A DNA stretch of 64,000 nt from Nitrospira defluvii (GTDB lineage: Bacteria; Nitrospirota; Nitrospiria; Nitrospirales; Nitrospiraceae): NCBI GenBank assembly GCA_000196815.1, contig FP929003.1, positions 1,697,501 through 1,761,500 of the forward strand, written 5' to 3'. This document shows positions 8,469-18,439 of the stretch, piece by piece. The position numbers and the translations under genes are program-made. The number at the start of each line of letters is the position of its first letter. Position 1 is the first letter of the stretch. The notes beneath the pieces are model-generated. The model had not been told where the DNA came from. It made no database searches and worked only from the letters and a program-made list of their open reading frames with translations.

Positions 8469-9359
8469 ATGCCTTCTCACGACCTGTCTTCGCCTCCTAA
8501 GCCTGGTCAATCCTCCTGCCGTTCCTGTTGGCTGGCCGCTCCCGGTCTGTTGTGGATGGGCCTGTTTTTTCTCGCGCCGCTGGCGTTGGTGTTTGCGATC
8601 AGCTTCGCTTCACGTGGAACCTACGGCGGCATTGTGTGGGAGTTCACGGCGGCGAACTATCTGGACCTGTGGCATCCGCTGTACGGCAGGATTCTCGGGC
8701 AGTCGCTCTGGTACGCGAGTCTCACCACGGCGATCTGTTTCTCGCTTGGATTTCCGCTCGCCTACATGATTGCCAGAAGTCCGGCACGGTGGCAGCCGGT
8801 GTTGTTGCTTCTGGTGATGTTACCGTTCTGGACGAACTTTCTCGTGCGAACCTACGCCTGGATGATTGTGCTGCGCCAGGACGGACTTGTGAACGGTCTG
8901 TTGCTGGCTCTCGGAATAGTGGACGCCCCGCTGGAATTGCTCTACACGCCGACGGCCGTCGTGATCGGACTGGTCTACGGATACCTTCCCTTTATGGTGC
9001 TGCCTCTCTACGTCGCCGTAGAACGGCTGGATCCGCTTCTGGTGGAAGCGGCCTGGGATCTGTACGCCTCGCGCTGGGCGGTTTTCACGCAGGTGGTGGT
9101 GCCCCTCACGATGCCGGGCATCGTCGGCGGCTGTGTCCTGGTTTTTATCCCGTCGATCGGCTCATTCATCACGCCGGATCTGTTGGGCGGCGCGAGAAGT
9201 ATGATGATCGGCAATCTCATTCAACACGAGTATTTAGTCGTGCGGGACTGGCCGCTGGGATCGGCGGTGTCCTTTGTGCTGATGGCGATCGTCATGGCCG
9301 CGGTGGTGCTGTATTACCGCCATGCCGCGCGGACTCCCGGGCCGTTGGAGGGACGATGA
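8469..9359 (+). CDS. potB: Polyamine ABC transporter permease PotB
   Basis: 296 residues from the ATG at 8469; a GTG two codons earlier is an alternative. It is an inner-membrane permease with about six hydrophobic segments. The permease loop is at about residues 190-215, with VEAAWDLYASRWAVFTQVV followed by PLTMPGI, the EAA motif that contacts the ATPase. It ends within the potC start (ATGA overlap), so the two subunits are translationally coupled. Confidence 0.88.
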   Translation: MPSHDLSSPPKPGQSSCRSCWLAAPGLLWMGLFFLAPLALVFAISFASRGTYGGIVWEFTAANYLDLWHPLYGRILGQSLWYASLTTAICFSLGFPLAYMIARSPARWQPVLLLLVMLPFWTNFLVRTYAWMIVLRQDGLVNGLLLALGIVDAPLELLYTPTAVVIGLVYGYLPFMVLPLYVAVERLDPLLVEAAWDLYASRWAVFTQVVVPLTMPGIVGGCVLVFIPSIGSFITPDLLGGARSMMIGNLIQHEYLVVRDWPLGSAVSFVLMAIVMAAVVLYYRHAARTPGPLEGR

Positions 9360-10129
9360 GGCGAGGATCGACCGGCCTGACCCTCGTGAGCGGTCTGGCG
9401 ATGCTGTTTCTCTACGGCCCCATTCTCGTGCTCGTGCTCTATTCGTTCAATGCCGCCCACCTGTCGATGGCCTGGCGCGGGACGACCCTCAAGTGGTATG
9501 CCGCCCTCTGGCATGACGAGGCGCTGCTGGCTGCGACCGTAAACAGCCTGCTTATTGCCGTGATCTCGACCATCGGCGCGACCTTGCTGGGCGGGTTGAT
9601 GGCACTCGGCATGGAGCGTATGCCGCTTCGCCGGCAGCAGCTCATCGAAGGCGGGCTGGTGCTGCCGCTCGTCATTCCTGAGGTCATGATGGGCGTGGCG
9701 CTGATGCTGCTGTTCGTGATGGTCAAGATGCCGCTCGGCCTCACCACGGTCATGCTTGGACACATCGTGTTCAATATTCCGCTGGTGACCATCATGATCC
9801 GCGCGCGGTTGCGCAAACTGGATCCGGCGTTGCGCGAGGCGGCGGCCGATCTGGGCGCGGATTCCTGGCAGGTCTTCCGGCATGTCACGTTGCCGCTCTT
9901 GCGTCCGGCGATCTGGGGCGCGGTGCTGGTGGCGTTTACGGTCTCGCTCGACGATTTTCTGGTGACGTTCTTCACGGCCGGTCCCGGTGCGACGACGCTG
10001 CCGTTGAAGGTGTATTCGATGATTAAGTCCGGTGTCACGCCGGAGATCAACGCGCTCTCCGCGCTGCTGCTGGTCATTTCCATGGCCTGTGTCGCCGTCT
10101 CCCTTCATCTTCAACGCCGCGAGGTCTGA
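9356..10129 (+). CDS. potC: Polyamine ABC transporter permease PotC
   Basis: 257 residues from an ATG that overlaps the potB stop, with GGAGGG four bases upstream. It is the second permease subunit, with six predicted membrane spans starting LYGPILVLVLYSFN. The EAA loop is clear (LREAAADLGADSWQVFRHV, then TLPLLRP). The DDFLVTFF segment is typical of PotC. It is followed with no gap by the substrate-binding protein gene. Confidence 0.9.
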   Translation: MRRGSTGLTLVSGLAMLFLYGPILVLVLYSFNAAHLSMAWRGTTLKWYAALWHDEALLAATVNSLLIAVISTIGATLLGGLMALGMERMPLRRQQLIEGGLVLPLVIPEVMMGVALMLLFVMVKMPLGLTTVMLGHIVFNIPLVTIMIRARLRKLDPALREAAADLGADSWQVFRHVTLPLLRPAIWGAVLVAFTVSLDDFLVTFFTAGPGATTLPLKVYSMIKSGVTPEINALSALLLVISMACVAVSLHLQRREV

Positions 10130-11200
10130 GTGGGGACTCCTCTCCGACGGATGAGCCTTTGGGGGCTGTGTCTGCTCTGGCTGGCAGGGGCGCTGTCTTC
10201 CTGCGGCCAAGGCGGGGGCAGTGATCCTGCCGGGTCCAGACCGGTCCTGCATTACTTTACCTGGTCCGACTATGTGGGGCCGGAGCTTATTCAGGAATTC
10301 GAACGGCGCGAGGGAGTGAAGGTGGTGATCGATACCTTCAGCAGCAACGAAGAGTTGTTGGCCAAACTCCAGAGCGGCGCGACGGGGTATGACGTGGCGG
10401 TGCCGTCGGATTTCATGGTGGCCATCATGATCCAGCAGGGGCTGCTGAGTGAATTGGACCAGCAGTCGCTGCCCAACGCGTCGTTCTTGGAACCGCATTT
10501 ACAGGCCCTGCCCTTCGATCCGGAGCGGCGGTACTCGATCCCGTATCTGTGGGGCAGCGTGGGGATCGGGTACGATGCTGCGGTGATCCCGACGCCGCCC
10601 GACAGTTGGGCGATCCTCTGGGACGAGCGGTACAAAGGCCGCATCAGCATGCTGAACGACCAGCGGGAAGTCTTCGGCGCGGTATTGCGTTCCATGGGGC
10701 AGTCGATGAACAGCACGGACCCCCAGGTGATCGAGGCGGCGAAAGAGCGGTTGCTGCGGCAGAAACCCCTGGTGAAAACCTATACGAGCGACCATTACGA
10801 TCAGTTGCTGGCTTCAGGGGAGGTGGTCCTGGCGCATGCCTGGGGTGGCCCCGTGGCGCGGGCCATGGTCGAGCGGCCGTCCATTCGTTATGTCGTCCCG
10901 AAGGAAGGGGCCACCTTGTGGGCCGACTGTCTGGTGGTGCTCCGGACGGCGCCGCAGAAGCGGTTAGCCATGCGGTTTATCAACTATTTAATGGAGCCTC
11001 AGGTCGCGGCGCGCACGTCGGAGCGGCTGCGTTTCGCCTCTGCTTCCCGGTCGGCCCGTGAATTGGTGAACGCCTCGACAAGGGACAATCCCGCGGTGTA
11101 TCCGCCGGTCGATCAACTTGATCGGTTGGAGTGGATGAAGGATGTCGGCAGGGGCATCCGTCTCTATGACCGGGCCTGGACGGAACTGAAAATGCAGTGA
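10130..11200 (+). CDS. potD: Polyamine-binding periplasmic lipoprotein PotD
   Basis: 356 residues from the GTG directly after the potC stop. An ATG at 10151 is possible but would remove the basic PLRR that gives the signal peptide its charged start. The lipobox ALSSC places the lipidated cysteine at residue 25. The mature protein starts with LHYFTWSDYVGPELIQEFE, the hallmark of PotD/PotF binding proteins, and carries LWGSVGIGYD and the C-terminal EWMKDVGRG region. It should deliver spermidine or putrescine to PotBC. Absence of a proton-linked polyamine gene nearby leaves the exact ligand open. Confidence 0.9.
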   Translation: MGTPLRRMSLWGLCLLWLAGALSSCGQGGGSDPAGSRPVLHYFTWSDYVGPELIQEFERREGVKVVIDTFSSNEELLAKLQSGATGYDVAVPSDFMVAIMIQQGLLSELDQQSLPNASFLEPHLQALPFDPERRYSIPYLWGSVGIGYDAAVIPTPPDSWAILWDERYKGRISMLNDQREVFGAVLRSMGQSMNSTDPQVIEAAKERLLRQKPLVKTYTSDHYDQLLASGEVVLAHAWGGPVARAMVERPSIRYVVPKEGATLWADCLVVLRTAPQKRLAMRFINYLMEPQVAARTSERLRFASASRSARELVNASTRDNPAVYPPVDQLDRLEWMKDVGRGIRLYDRAWTELKMQ

Positions 11201-11219
11201 CCGAACATCGTGGGTCTTG

Positions 11220-11248
11220 TTTCAAAAACACTGAAGAATCAGTATAAT
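11220..11248 (+). promoter_or_regulatory. Promoter candidate for the metal-efflux operon
   Basis: A perfect TATAAT at 11243-11248 is preceded, with 17 bases between, by TTTCAA at 11220-11225. The -10 box covers the ATG at 11247, so translation of the next gene should begin further downstream. Confidence 0.5.
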
Positions 11249-11285
11249 GCGCGCGCTGTCCTCGATGGTTCGATACTCCTGCACA

Positions 11286-12644
11286 ATGCGAGACGACATG
11301 CTCCACTGTAGAGATCGCCGGCGGGTAGGCCCGTGCCTATCGGCCCTGGTTCGTCGTGCCTGTCTGGCGATCAGCCTGCTGGCTTTTCTCGCAATCGGGG
11401 GGGGAATTGCGCAGGCCGCTGAATCAACCTCACCCCCGCCGGTTCCGTTTTCTCCGCCGGTAGTCCGTCTGAACTTGTCCGAGGCGATGGCCCTCTTTCT
11501 GAAGCAGAACCTGGATTTGCTGATCGCCAAGTACGGGATCGAGTCCAGCAAGGGGCAGCAGATTACGGCACGGCTCTTTCCGAATCCGGTGGCGCAGTTG
11601 GGAAACGTGGCCTCGTTTACGCAGGGCAATACGCTGGCGAAAACCGGCGCGCTCACCATGCAGGTGCAGCAATTGTTTGAATTGGCCGGCAAGCGCGGCT
11701 ACCGCATCGAGAGTGCCGGCTTCGGGGTGCAGTCGGCGGAAGCGGATTTTGAAGATGCCGTCCGGCAGTTGGGGTTCACGATCAAGGACGCCTACTATCG
11801 AGTGCTGGTGGCGCAGCGCCGGTTGTCTCTGGCCGAAGAAAACCGGGACCGGTTTGCGCGTATTTTAGACGTCAACACGATCCGTTTTAAAAAAGGGTAT
11901 ATCGCGGAAGTCGATCTGATTCGTATTCGTCTGCAGGTAGTCGATTTTCAAGCGCAGGTGATCGAGGCGATTCAGGAGGGCGAGTCCGCCCGAGCCGATC
12001 TCCGGCAACTGTTGCGTCTCTCTCCGGCGTCGAAGCTGGAGCTGACGACCGAAATGGACTACCGGCGGGTGGATCCCGACATGGGACGGCTCAGGTCGGT
12101 GGCCCTGGACGTCCGCCCCGATATCAAGAGCCGGCGGGCGGCTCTATCGCAACGAGAGGCGGATCTCAAACTGGCCAAGGCCTTTCGGGTTCCGGATGTG
12201 ACGATCGGCGCAGGCTATTCAGTGCAGGGCTCGCGAGGTCCCGACAACCAGCAGATGGGGATCCTGAATCTCGGTGTGCCCCTGCCACTGTTCAATCGTA
12301 ACCAGGGCGGGATCGTCCAGGCTGAAGTCGGCGTGCAGTCGGCGCAGGCGGAATTGGATCGTACGGTCAACCAGGTGGAAAACCAGGTGGATGTGGCCTA
12401 CCAGAATCTGCTCCAGAGTCGCCGGCTGGTGGAGGCCTATCTGGCGGGGGTATTGGAAGATGCCCGCTCCACCTTCACCATCGTCGAGCGCGCCTATGAA
12501 CGTGGAGGCGCCACCATCCTGGATCTGCTCGATGCGGCGCGGACGTCCCGGACCATTCAACAGAATTTCATCGAGGCCCTCTTTTCCTATCAGCGGAATC
12601 TGTTCCAATTGGAGAGTTCGGTCGGGCAGGAGATCTCGTCATGA
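11286..12644 (+). CDS. TolC/CzcC-type outer-membrane channel of an RND efflux system
   Basis: 452 residues from the ATG at 11286; an ATG at 11247 is rejected because it lies inside the likely -10 box. A signal peptide ends near AQAAES. Two outer-membrane efflux repeats follow, each starting with NLSEAMALFLKQNLDLL-like and VALDVRPDIKSRRAALSQRE-like helices. The typical motif GVPLPLFNRNQGGI occurs at about residue 340. It forms the trimeric exit duct through the outer membrane. Its stop overlaps the adaptor gene (ATGA), and the pump gene follows, giving a classic C-B-A order. Confidence 0.87.
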   Translation: MRDDMLHCRDRRRVGPCLSALVRRACLAISLLAFLAIGGGIAQAAESTSPPPVPFSPPVVRLNLSEAMALFLKQNLDLLIAKYGIESSKGQQITARLFPNPVAQLGNVASFTQGNTLAKTGALTMQVQQLFELAGKRGYRIESAGFGVQSAEADFEDAVRQLGFTIKDAYYRVLVAQRRLSLAEENRDRFARILDVNTIRFKKGYIAEVDLIRIRLQVVDFQAQVIEAIQEGESARADLRQLLRLSPASKLELTTEMDYRRVDPDMGRLRSVALDVRPDIKSRRAALSQREADLKLAKAFRVPDVTIGAGYSVQGSRGPDNQQMGILNLGVPLPLFNRNQGGIVQAEVGVQSAQAELDRTVNQVENQVDVAYQNLLQSRRLVEAYLAGVLEDARSTFTIVERAYERGGATILDLLDAARTSRTIQQNFIEALFSYQRNLFQLESSVGQEISS

Positions 12645-13786
12645 TCACTGGCGTGCGGTCGGTCGCAGTGGTAGCCGTGGCGCTCTCGCTGTGTGCCTGC
12701 AGTCAAACGCAAGAGCCGGCCTCTTCGAAGCCTCCCGTGACTCCGGAACATGCGGCCGTTCAGCCCCCGTCGCAATCCACCGGACAGATTGAGACGGCCG
12801 TGGTGGATTTCAAACCGATCCAGCCCGAGCTGGTCCTGGTCGGGAAGGTCGCCTACGGGGAAGACCGGTACTCCAAAATTTCCTCTCCATTACAAGGGCG
12901 GGTCGTGGAGGTGCGAGCCAAGCTGGGCGATCGCGTGGAGGCAGGCGCGACGTTGCTGGTGATCGACAGTTCTGATATTACCGCCGCCTATTCGGAGTTC
13001 GTGAAAGAAGCCTCGGAGTTGGAGTACTCCACGCGGGCGCAGGAGCTTGCGAAGGAATTGTTTGCGACCAAGGCCTTGGCCCTGAAAGATCTCAAACAGG
13101 CCGAGAACGATTTGATTAAAGCGCGCGCGGAATTCCGGCGGGCGAAGGAACGCCTGTTGTCCCTGCGCATTCCTGCTCAAGAGTTGGAGAAGCCGCTCGC
13201 CCAACAGCGTATTACCTCACGCTTCGAGATGAAGAGTCCGCTGACCGGTACCGTCGTCGAGCGGGCCGTGACCCCGGGACAGTCCGTCGGAAGCGATGCC
13301 GGGCAGGTCTTGTTCACGGTGGCCGATCTGGATCGGTTGCAGGTTGTGGCCGATGTGTACGAACGGGACCTCGCCTTGGTGAAGGTCAGCCAGGTCGGGC
13401 GGATCAATGTGGAAGCCTACCCGGGGACCGACTTTGCCTCCGTCGTGGCCTCGATCGGAGATGTCGTCGATCCGAATACCCGCACGATCAAGGTTCGAGC
13501 CTGGGTCGACAATCGGGACCAGCGTCTGAAACCGGAGATGTTCGCGCGGCTGAGGTTGGATGTCGGCGACGCCACGCCGTTTCTGACGATCCCCAAGGAA
13601 GCGGTCGTCGAGATCGACGGTAAACATTTCGTCTACCTGGTCGACGCTCCCAATCACTATGAGAAACGCGAAGTGGTGGTCTCCAACGTCTCCAGCGGAC
13701 AGGTCCGTATTCTGGAGGGACTGACGTCCGGCCAGCGCATCGTCATCAAGGGCGCCGTGCTGGTGAAGGGGCAGGAGGCGAAGTAA
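12641..13786 (+). CDS. Periplasmic adaptor (CzcB/CusB-type membrane fusion lipoprotein)
   Basis: 381 residues, starting inside the channel gene's stop. The N-terminus is a lipoprotein signal with LCAC at about residues 17-20. It has the split lipoyl/barrel-sandwich segments (GRVVEVRAKLGDRVEAGATL and SPLTGTVVERAVTPGQSV) around a helical hairpin (about 115-185), then beta-barrel and membrane-proximal domains. It links the pump to the outer-membrane channel. No long histidine or methionine metal-binding leader is visible, so the metal cannot be named from this gene. Confidence 0.87.
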   Translation: MITGVRSVAVVAVALSLCACSQTQEPASSKPPVTPEHAAVQPPSQSTGQIETAVVDFKPIQPELVLVGKVAYGEDRYSKISSPLQGRVVEVRAKLGDRVEAGATLLVIDSSDITAAYSEFVKEASELEYSTRAQELAKELFATKALALKDLKQAENDLIKARAEFRRAKERLLSLRIPAQELEKPLAQQRITSRFEMKSPLTGTVVERAVTPGQSVGSDAGQVLFTVADLDRLQVVADVYERDLALVKVSQVGRINVEAYPGTDFASVVASIGDVVDPNTRTIKVRAWVDNRDQRLKPEMFARLRLDVGDATPFLTIPKEAVVEIDGKHFVYLVDAPNHYEKREVVVSNVSSGQVRILEGLTSGQRIVIKGAVLVKGQEAK

Positions 13787-13838
13787 TGATCGTAGGTCTG
13801 ATCATGTTCTCCTGCCTTTCCCAGAGGTATCCCGCCTC

Positions 13839-16800
13839 ATGATTGTCCGTATCGTCGAGCTCTCCCTCGTTCAGCGGTTCCTGATCTGCGCGCTGGGCTT
13901 CAGTCTCCTCTTCGGCGGGCTCTATGCCTTTCAACAACTCGACATCGTTGCCTATCCGGATCCGTCGCCTCCGATGGTGGAGGTGATCACGCAATTCCCC
14001 GGCTGGTCTGCGGAAGAGATCGAGCGGCAAATCACGATTCCCATCGAGGTGGCCTTAAACGGTATGCCGGGTCTCACCGATATCCGTTCTCTGTCGATTT
14101 TCGGGTTGAGCGACGTGAAGATCTATTTCGATTTCGGGACGCAATATTTCTTCGACCGGCAGGAAGTCATCAATCGCCTGGCCACGGTCAGCCTTCCTCA
14201 AAATGTGCAGCCGGCTTTGTCGCCCTGGTGGGCGATTGCGGAGATCTACCGCTATGAACTGGCCGGAGACGGAAAGACGAGTCTGACCGACCTCAAGACG
14301 ATTCAGGATTGGCAGGTTCGGCGGGAGTTCCGGCGGGTACCGGGGATCATCGATGTGACGGCCTTCGGGGGCACGACCCAGGAGTATCACGTCGATATCG
14401 ATCCCGGGAAGTTGATCAGTTATCAAGTCAGCCTGGCGCAGGTCATGGAAGCCTTGACCAACAGCAACGCCAACGTCGGCGGCAACTATCTCACCGTCGG
14501 CGCGCAGAACTACAACATTCGTGGCCTGGGGCTGATCAACGGTCTGCCGGATATCGAAAATGTGATGGTGGCCGAAAAGGAAGGTACCCCCATTTTCGTC
14601 AAGACGCTGGGCACCGTGTCGGTGGGGCATCGGGTGCGGTTGGGGAAGGTCGGCATCGACGATAACGACGATGTGGTCGAAGGGGTGATCCTCTTGCAGC
14701 GCGGATACAAGGCGCTGTCCGTACTGGAGCGGGTCCGGGAAAAGGTCGAGGAATTGAACAAGTGGAAATTGCCGGAAGGGGTGAAGGTCAAGACCTTCTA
14801 CGACCGGACGGCGCTGATCCATACCACGGTTGAAACGGTCACCGATATTTTGATCAGCGGCATGGTCCTGGTTTTCGTGATTCTGTTCGTGTTTCTCGGT
14901 CATTTCCGCGCGTCCCTCATCGTGGCGTTGACCATTCCCATGTCGCTGCTGTTCACCTTCACCATGATGGTAATGATCGGGCAGTCCGCCAACCTCATTT
15001 CGCTCGGCTCGATCGATTTCGGCATCATCGTCGATGCGACCCTGGTGATGGTCGAAAGTATCTTTTTCCATCTCGGCCACGATCGCCGCCTGGGCCTGAC
15101 CGTGCCGCAACAGATCGTGCGGGCGGCCCGCCAGGTCGGCCAGCCGATTTTCTTTTCGACGGCGATCATCGTCGTGGCGTTCATTCCCCTGTTCACGATG
15201 ACCGGCGTCCCCGGAAAGATTTTTGCGCCGATGTCCATTACCTATGGTTTCGCCCTCTTCGGCGCGCTGCTCATGGCCTTTACGCTGGCGCCGGTGCTGT
15301 GCTCGCTGCTCTTGACGGGAGTGGTCAAGGAAGAAGATACGCGGTTTGTCGGTGCGATTCGCCGGACCTATCTGGCGGTGTTGCAATGGGCCTTGCGCCA
15401 CAATGTGAAAGTGATCGGCGCGGCGCTGTTGCTGCTGGTCGGGGCATTCGGGGCGCTGCAATTCATCGGTGGAGAATTCATGCCGGCGTTGGAGGAGGGG
15501 AACCTCTGGGTTCGTGCGACCATGCCGGTCGATATTTCCTACGATGAAGCTGCCCGCTTGACCGGAGAAATCCGGCAGATGTTTCGGCAGTCTCCCGAGG
15601 TCGTCACGATCGTTTCTCAGCTCGGGAGACCCGACGACGGGACCGACCCCACGAGTTTCTTCAACGCGGAGTTCCTCGCGAATTTGAAGCCGCAGAAGGA
15701 ATGGCGGCCGGGGCTCAGCAAGGACCAGTTGGTGGAGGAGATCGAGGCGCGCCTGAAGGTCATCCCCGGGATTGTGTTCAACTTCTCCCAGGTGATTCAG
15801 GACAATGTGGAAGAGGCCATGTCCGGTGTGAAGGGGGAAAATTCCATCAAGTTGTTCGGCAACGACCTGAAGACCATGGAGGCGAAGGCCGTCGAAGTCG
15901 AAGCGGTGATGAAGGGCGTTCGAGGCGTGAAGGATTTGGGAATTTTCCGGCTGGTAGGACAGCCCAATCTGCTGATCCAGGTGGATCGGGAAGCCAGCGC
16001 CCGGTACGGGTTGCGCGTCTCCGACGTCAACGCGGTGGTGCAGGCGGCGGTGGGCGGTCAGGGGGTGACCCAGGTCTACGAGGGCGAACGCCTGTTCGAT
16101 CTGGTGGTTCGGTTTCTTCCCGAGTTTCGGCGGGATGCCGAGACTATCGGCAATATTCTGGTCAATACGCCGGACGGCGCGCGGATTCCCCTGAAACAGG
16201 TGGCGACGATCAGGACTCAGACCGGCGCATTCATCATTTATCGGGAAAACAACGAACGGTATATTCCGATCAAGTTCAGCGTCCGCGACCGCGACCTCGA
16301 GAGCACCGTGAAGGAGGCCCAGACCAAGATGGCTCAAGCGGTTTCGCTTCCGGAACGGTATCGGCTTGAATGGGCCGGCCAGTACGATCAACTTACGGCC
16401 GAACAAAAACGCCTGACGATGATCGTGCCGGTGAGTCTGGTGATCATCCTGTTTCTTCTCTACACGACCTTCAACTCCCTGACGAACGCGCTGCTGGTGT
16501 TGGTCACGGTGCCGTTTGCATTGATCGGCGGTATTTTCTCGCTCGTCTTCACCGGAACTCACTTCAGCATTTCAGCGGCGGTGGGGGTGATTTCGACGCT
16601 GGGAGTAGCGATTCTCGGGGGAGTCCTGCTAATCTCACGTATCGAGGATTTTCGCCGGCATGGGCTCGATTTGCGAGAGGCTGTCTTAAAGGGGGCGGAT
16701 GTGCAGATGCGTCCCATTCTTATGGCCACGCTTGCGGCGGCCATCGGGTTGCTCCCTGCAGCCTTGGCCACGGGCATCGGCTCACAGGCGCAACAACCGT

Positions 16801-16943
16801 TGGCCAGGGTGGTGGTGGGTGGTATGCTGACTGCGGCGGTGCTGATCCTGGTTGTGCTGCCGGTTTTGTATGAAGTGGTGCATCGTCGCACGGCGAGCAC
16901 GCGCACAGTGGAAGCAGAGCAGGAACCGGTGGTTCCACATTAA
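13839..16943 (+). CDS. Heavy-metal RND efflux pump, CzcA/CusA family
   Basis: 1034 residues, normal for the HME-RND family. It is an inner-membrane proton/metal antiporter that exports divalent or monovalent metal ions through the adaptor and channel encoded upstream. Visible marks are the first transmembrane helix and FPGWSAEEIERQITIPIE, the helix-4 proton relay SIDFGIIVDATLVMVES with two Asp and one Glu, the second large periplasmic loop, and the C-terminal membrane block. The 52-base gap to the adaptor gene carries no gene. The substrate (Co/Zn/Cd versus Cu/Ag) is not decided; CzcA-like ion selection is an inference. Confidence 0.9.
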   Translation: MIVRIVELSLVQRFLICALGFSLLFGGLYAFQQLDIVAYPDPSPPMVEVITQFPGWSAEEIERQITIPIEVALNGMPGLTDIRSLSIFGLSDVKIYFDFGTQYFFDRQEVINRLATVSLPQNVQPALSPWWAIAEIYRYELAGDGKTSLTDLKTIQDWQVRREFRRVPGIIDVTAFGGTTQEYHVDIDPGKLISYQVSLAQVMEALTNSNANVGGNYLTVGAQNYNIRGLGLINGLPDIENVMVAEKEGTPIFVKTLGTVSVGHRVRLGKVGIDDNDDVVEGVILLQRGYKALSVLERVREKVEELNKWKLPEGVKVKTFYDRTALIHTTVETVTDILISGMVLVFVILFVFLGHFRASLIVALTIPMSLLFTFTMMVMIGQSANLISLGSIDFGIIVDATLVMVESIFFHLGHDRRLGLTVPQQIVRAARQVGQPIFFSTAIIVVAFIPLFTMTGVPGKIFAPMSITYGFALFGALLMAFTLAPVLCSLLLTGVVKEEDTRFVGAIRRTYLAVLQWALRHNVKVIGAALLLLVGAFGALQFIGGEFMPALEEGNLWVRATMPVDISYDEAARLTGEIRQMFRQSPEVVTIVSQLGRPDDGTDPTSFFNAEFLANLKPQKEWRPGLSKDQLVEEIEARLKVIPGIVFNFSQVIQDNVEEAMSGVKGENSIKLFGNDLKTMEAKAVEVEAVMKGVRGVKDLGIFRLVGQPNLLIQVDREASARYGLRVSDVNAVVQAAVGGQGVTQVYEGERLFDLVVRFLPEFRRDAETIGNILVNTPDGARIPLKQVATIRTQTGAFIIYRENNERYIPIKFSVRDRDLESTVKEAQTKMAQAVSLPERYRLEWAGQYDQLTAEQKRLTMIVPVSLVIILFLLYTTFNSLTNALLVLVTVPFALIGGIFSLVFTGTHFSISAAVGVISTLGVAILGGVLLISRIEDFRRHGLDLREAVLKGADVQMRPILMATLAAAIGLLPAALATGIGSQAQQPLARVVVGGMLTAAVLILVVLPVLYEVVHRRTASTRTVEAEQEPVVPH

Positions 16944-16970
16944 TGGTCATGCTGTAAAGGGTAGGTCACT

Positions 16971-17774
16971 ATGATGGGTGTGAAGCAGCGCAGGGTCGGT
17001 CGATTGTTGGTTCGGGGCCTGGTGTGCCTGGGCTTGCTGGGAATCACTGCAGATCAAGCCTGGTCCGATGCCGCCGTATGGCCGGTGCAGATGCCGTATG
17101 AGGCGCCGCCCAAGTCCGAGCCGGTGCCGGATGTTTCGGTGGCTCCGAATACCAAGGCCTTGACGCCTGAGGAATTGCAGCGGGCTGAGGCGCTGTTGCC
17201 GTTGTTGGAGGGGAAGCAGGAATTCTGGGCGATGGGCGAATTTGTGCATCTGGGCGAGCCCGTTCTGTCGGTGGTGACCAAGGCGCTGGCCATGCCGGGC
17301 CCGCGAATCCGGTACAATGCCATTGAGACTCTGTCCATGATCAAGTCTCCGGCTGCCGTGCCGGCTCTGTTGGATACGGCGAAGCTGGGAACCGAACTGC
17401 CTCGCATTCGCGAGCATGCGCTCCGGGTCGCGGTGCGCCTGGATCCGATGGAGGCCGCACCGGCCATTGAGGTGATGGCGAAAGATGCCAATGCGTCGAT
17501 TCGCAAAGCGGCGGCGGTTGAAGCGCGATATGTTCGTCGGAAAGAGGTGATTCAGCCCCTCATCGATCTGCTGGGGGATGACGAACGGTTCGTGGCCCTG
17601 TCTGCGGTGCAGTCGCTCTGGACCGTGACCCGGCACGAGACGGAGTTTCACGACTGGGATGCTTCCAGCAAACAGGATCGTCAGGCTTGGGCGCAGGAAT
17701 GGATCGAATGGTGGAATCAGTCGAAAGAGACGTTTGAAATGCCGGAGCCGAAGAGCCGCAAACGGGCCGGGTGA
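16971..17774 (+). CDS. Exported HEAT-repeat protein
   Basis: 267 residues with a signal peptide (two basic patches, hydrophobic core, cleavage near AWSDA). After a proline-rich stretch, helical repeats run from about residue 65 to 215, with the HEAT pattern PxxRxxAIETLSMIKSPAAVPALLD and RKAAAVEARY. It ends in a tryptophan-rich helix and a basic tail. HEAT repeats normally mediate protein contacts; the partner is unknown. It lies 27 bases after the RND pump and may be co-transcribed. Confidence 0.65.
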   Translation: MMGVKQRRVGRLLVRGLVCLGLLGITADQAWSDAAVWPVQMPYEAPPKSEPVPDVSVAPNTKALTPEELQRAEALLPLLEGKQEFWAMGEFVHLGEPVLSVVTKALAMPGPRIRYNAIETLSMIKSPAAVPALLDTAKLGTELPRIREHALRVAVRLDPMEAAPAIEVMAKDANASIRKAAAVEARYVRRKEVIQPLIDLLGDDERFVALSAVQSLWTVTRHETEFHDWDASSKQDRQAWAQEWIEWWNQSKETFEMPEPKSRKRAG

Positions 17775-17884
17775 CGACCGGACTCGGGCGGTTGCGGAGA
17801 ATCAAAAGCCCGTGGTAGGTATTGAAGGAACAGGTTGCGCGGCGTGAGTCGCTGGCGCGATGACACTGAGAGAAAAGGTGCAGG

Positions 17885-18415
17885 ATGGCGATCTTGGCGA
17901 TCAGCAAACTCGGTAATCCGATTCTCCGGCAGAAGGCTGTGCCTCTGACGCCGGCGGAGATAAAAAAAGCCTCGTTCCAGCAACTTATCGACGACATGTT
18001 TGAAACCATGTACGACGAACCGGGGATCGGTTTAGCCGCTCCGCAGGTGGGACGATCGCAGCAACTCGTCGTGATGGATTGCCCCGGTGAAGGCGGTTTT
18101 CCCAAGACGGTGCTCATCAATCCGACGATCCAGTTTTACGGGCCCGAGCAGGTTGAAGGATGGGAAGGCTGCTTGAGCGTCGACGGGTTGCGAGGTAAAG
18201 TCACGCGTCCTTCGACCGTTCGAGTGACCGGACTGGATCGGAATGCAAAGCCGTTCGATTTCGAAGCCAGCGGCTTGTATGCCGTCTGTATTCAACATGA
18301 GCTGGACCATCTCATCGGCAAGTTGTTCATCGACCGCATGACCGACTTCTCCACCCTCACCCAGATGGATGAATTTCAGAAGTATTGGCAGAAGGAACCG
18401 GCCAGTGTCATCTGA
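17885..18415 (+). CDS. def: Peptide deformylase
   Basis: 176 residues. It removes the formyl group from the N-terminal methionine of new proteins. All three metal-site motifs are present: GIGLAAPQVG, EGCLSVDG (the usual form has Pro instead of Asp) and QHELDHLIG, with the metal ligands Cys and two His plus the catalytic Glu. It is followed after 24 bases by the exporter gene. Confidence 0.93.
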   Translation: MAILAISKLGNPILRQKAVPLTPAEIKKASFQQLIDDMFETMYDEPGIGLAAPQVGRSQQLVVMDCPGEGGFPKTVLINPTIQFYGPEQVEGWEGCLSVDGLRGKVTRPSTVRVTGLDRNAKPFDFEASGLYAVCIQHELDHLIGKLFIDRMTDFSTLTQMDEFQKYWQKEPASVI

Positions 18416-18439
18416 TCCGTCCCGGATCGTCGAGTCGTC

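Noticed and set aside
9314-10498. 394-codon open frame antisense to potC and potD
   Set aside because: Same antisense artefact; the sense strand carries well-supported transporter genes.
14055-16562. 835-codon open frame antisense to the RND pump
   Set aside because: Its His/Asp/Arg-rich composition is the usual artefact of antisense reading in GC-rich genes, and there is no ribosome site.
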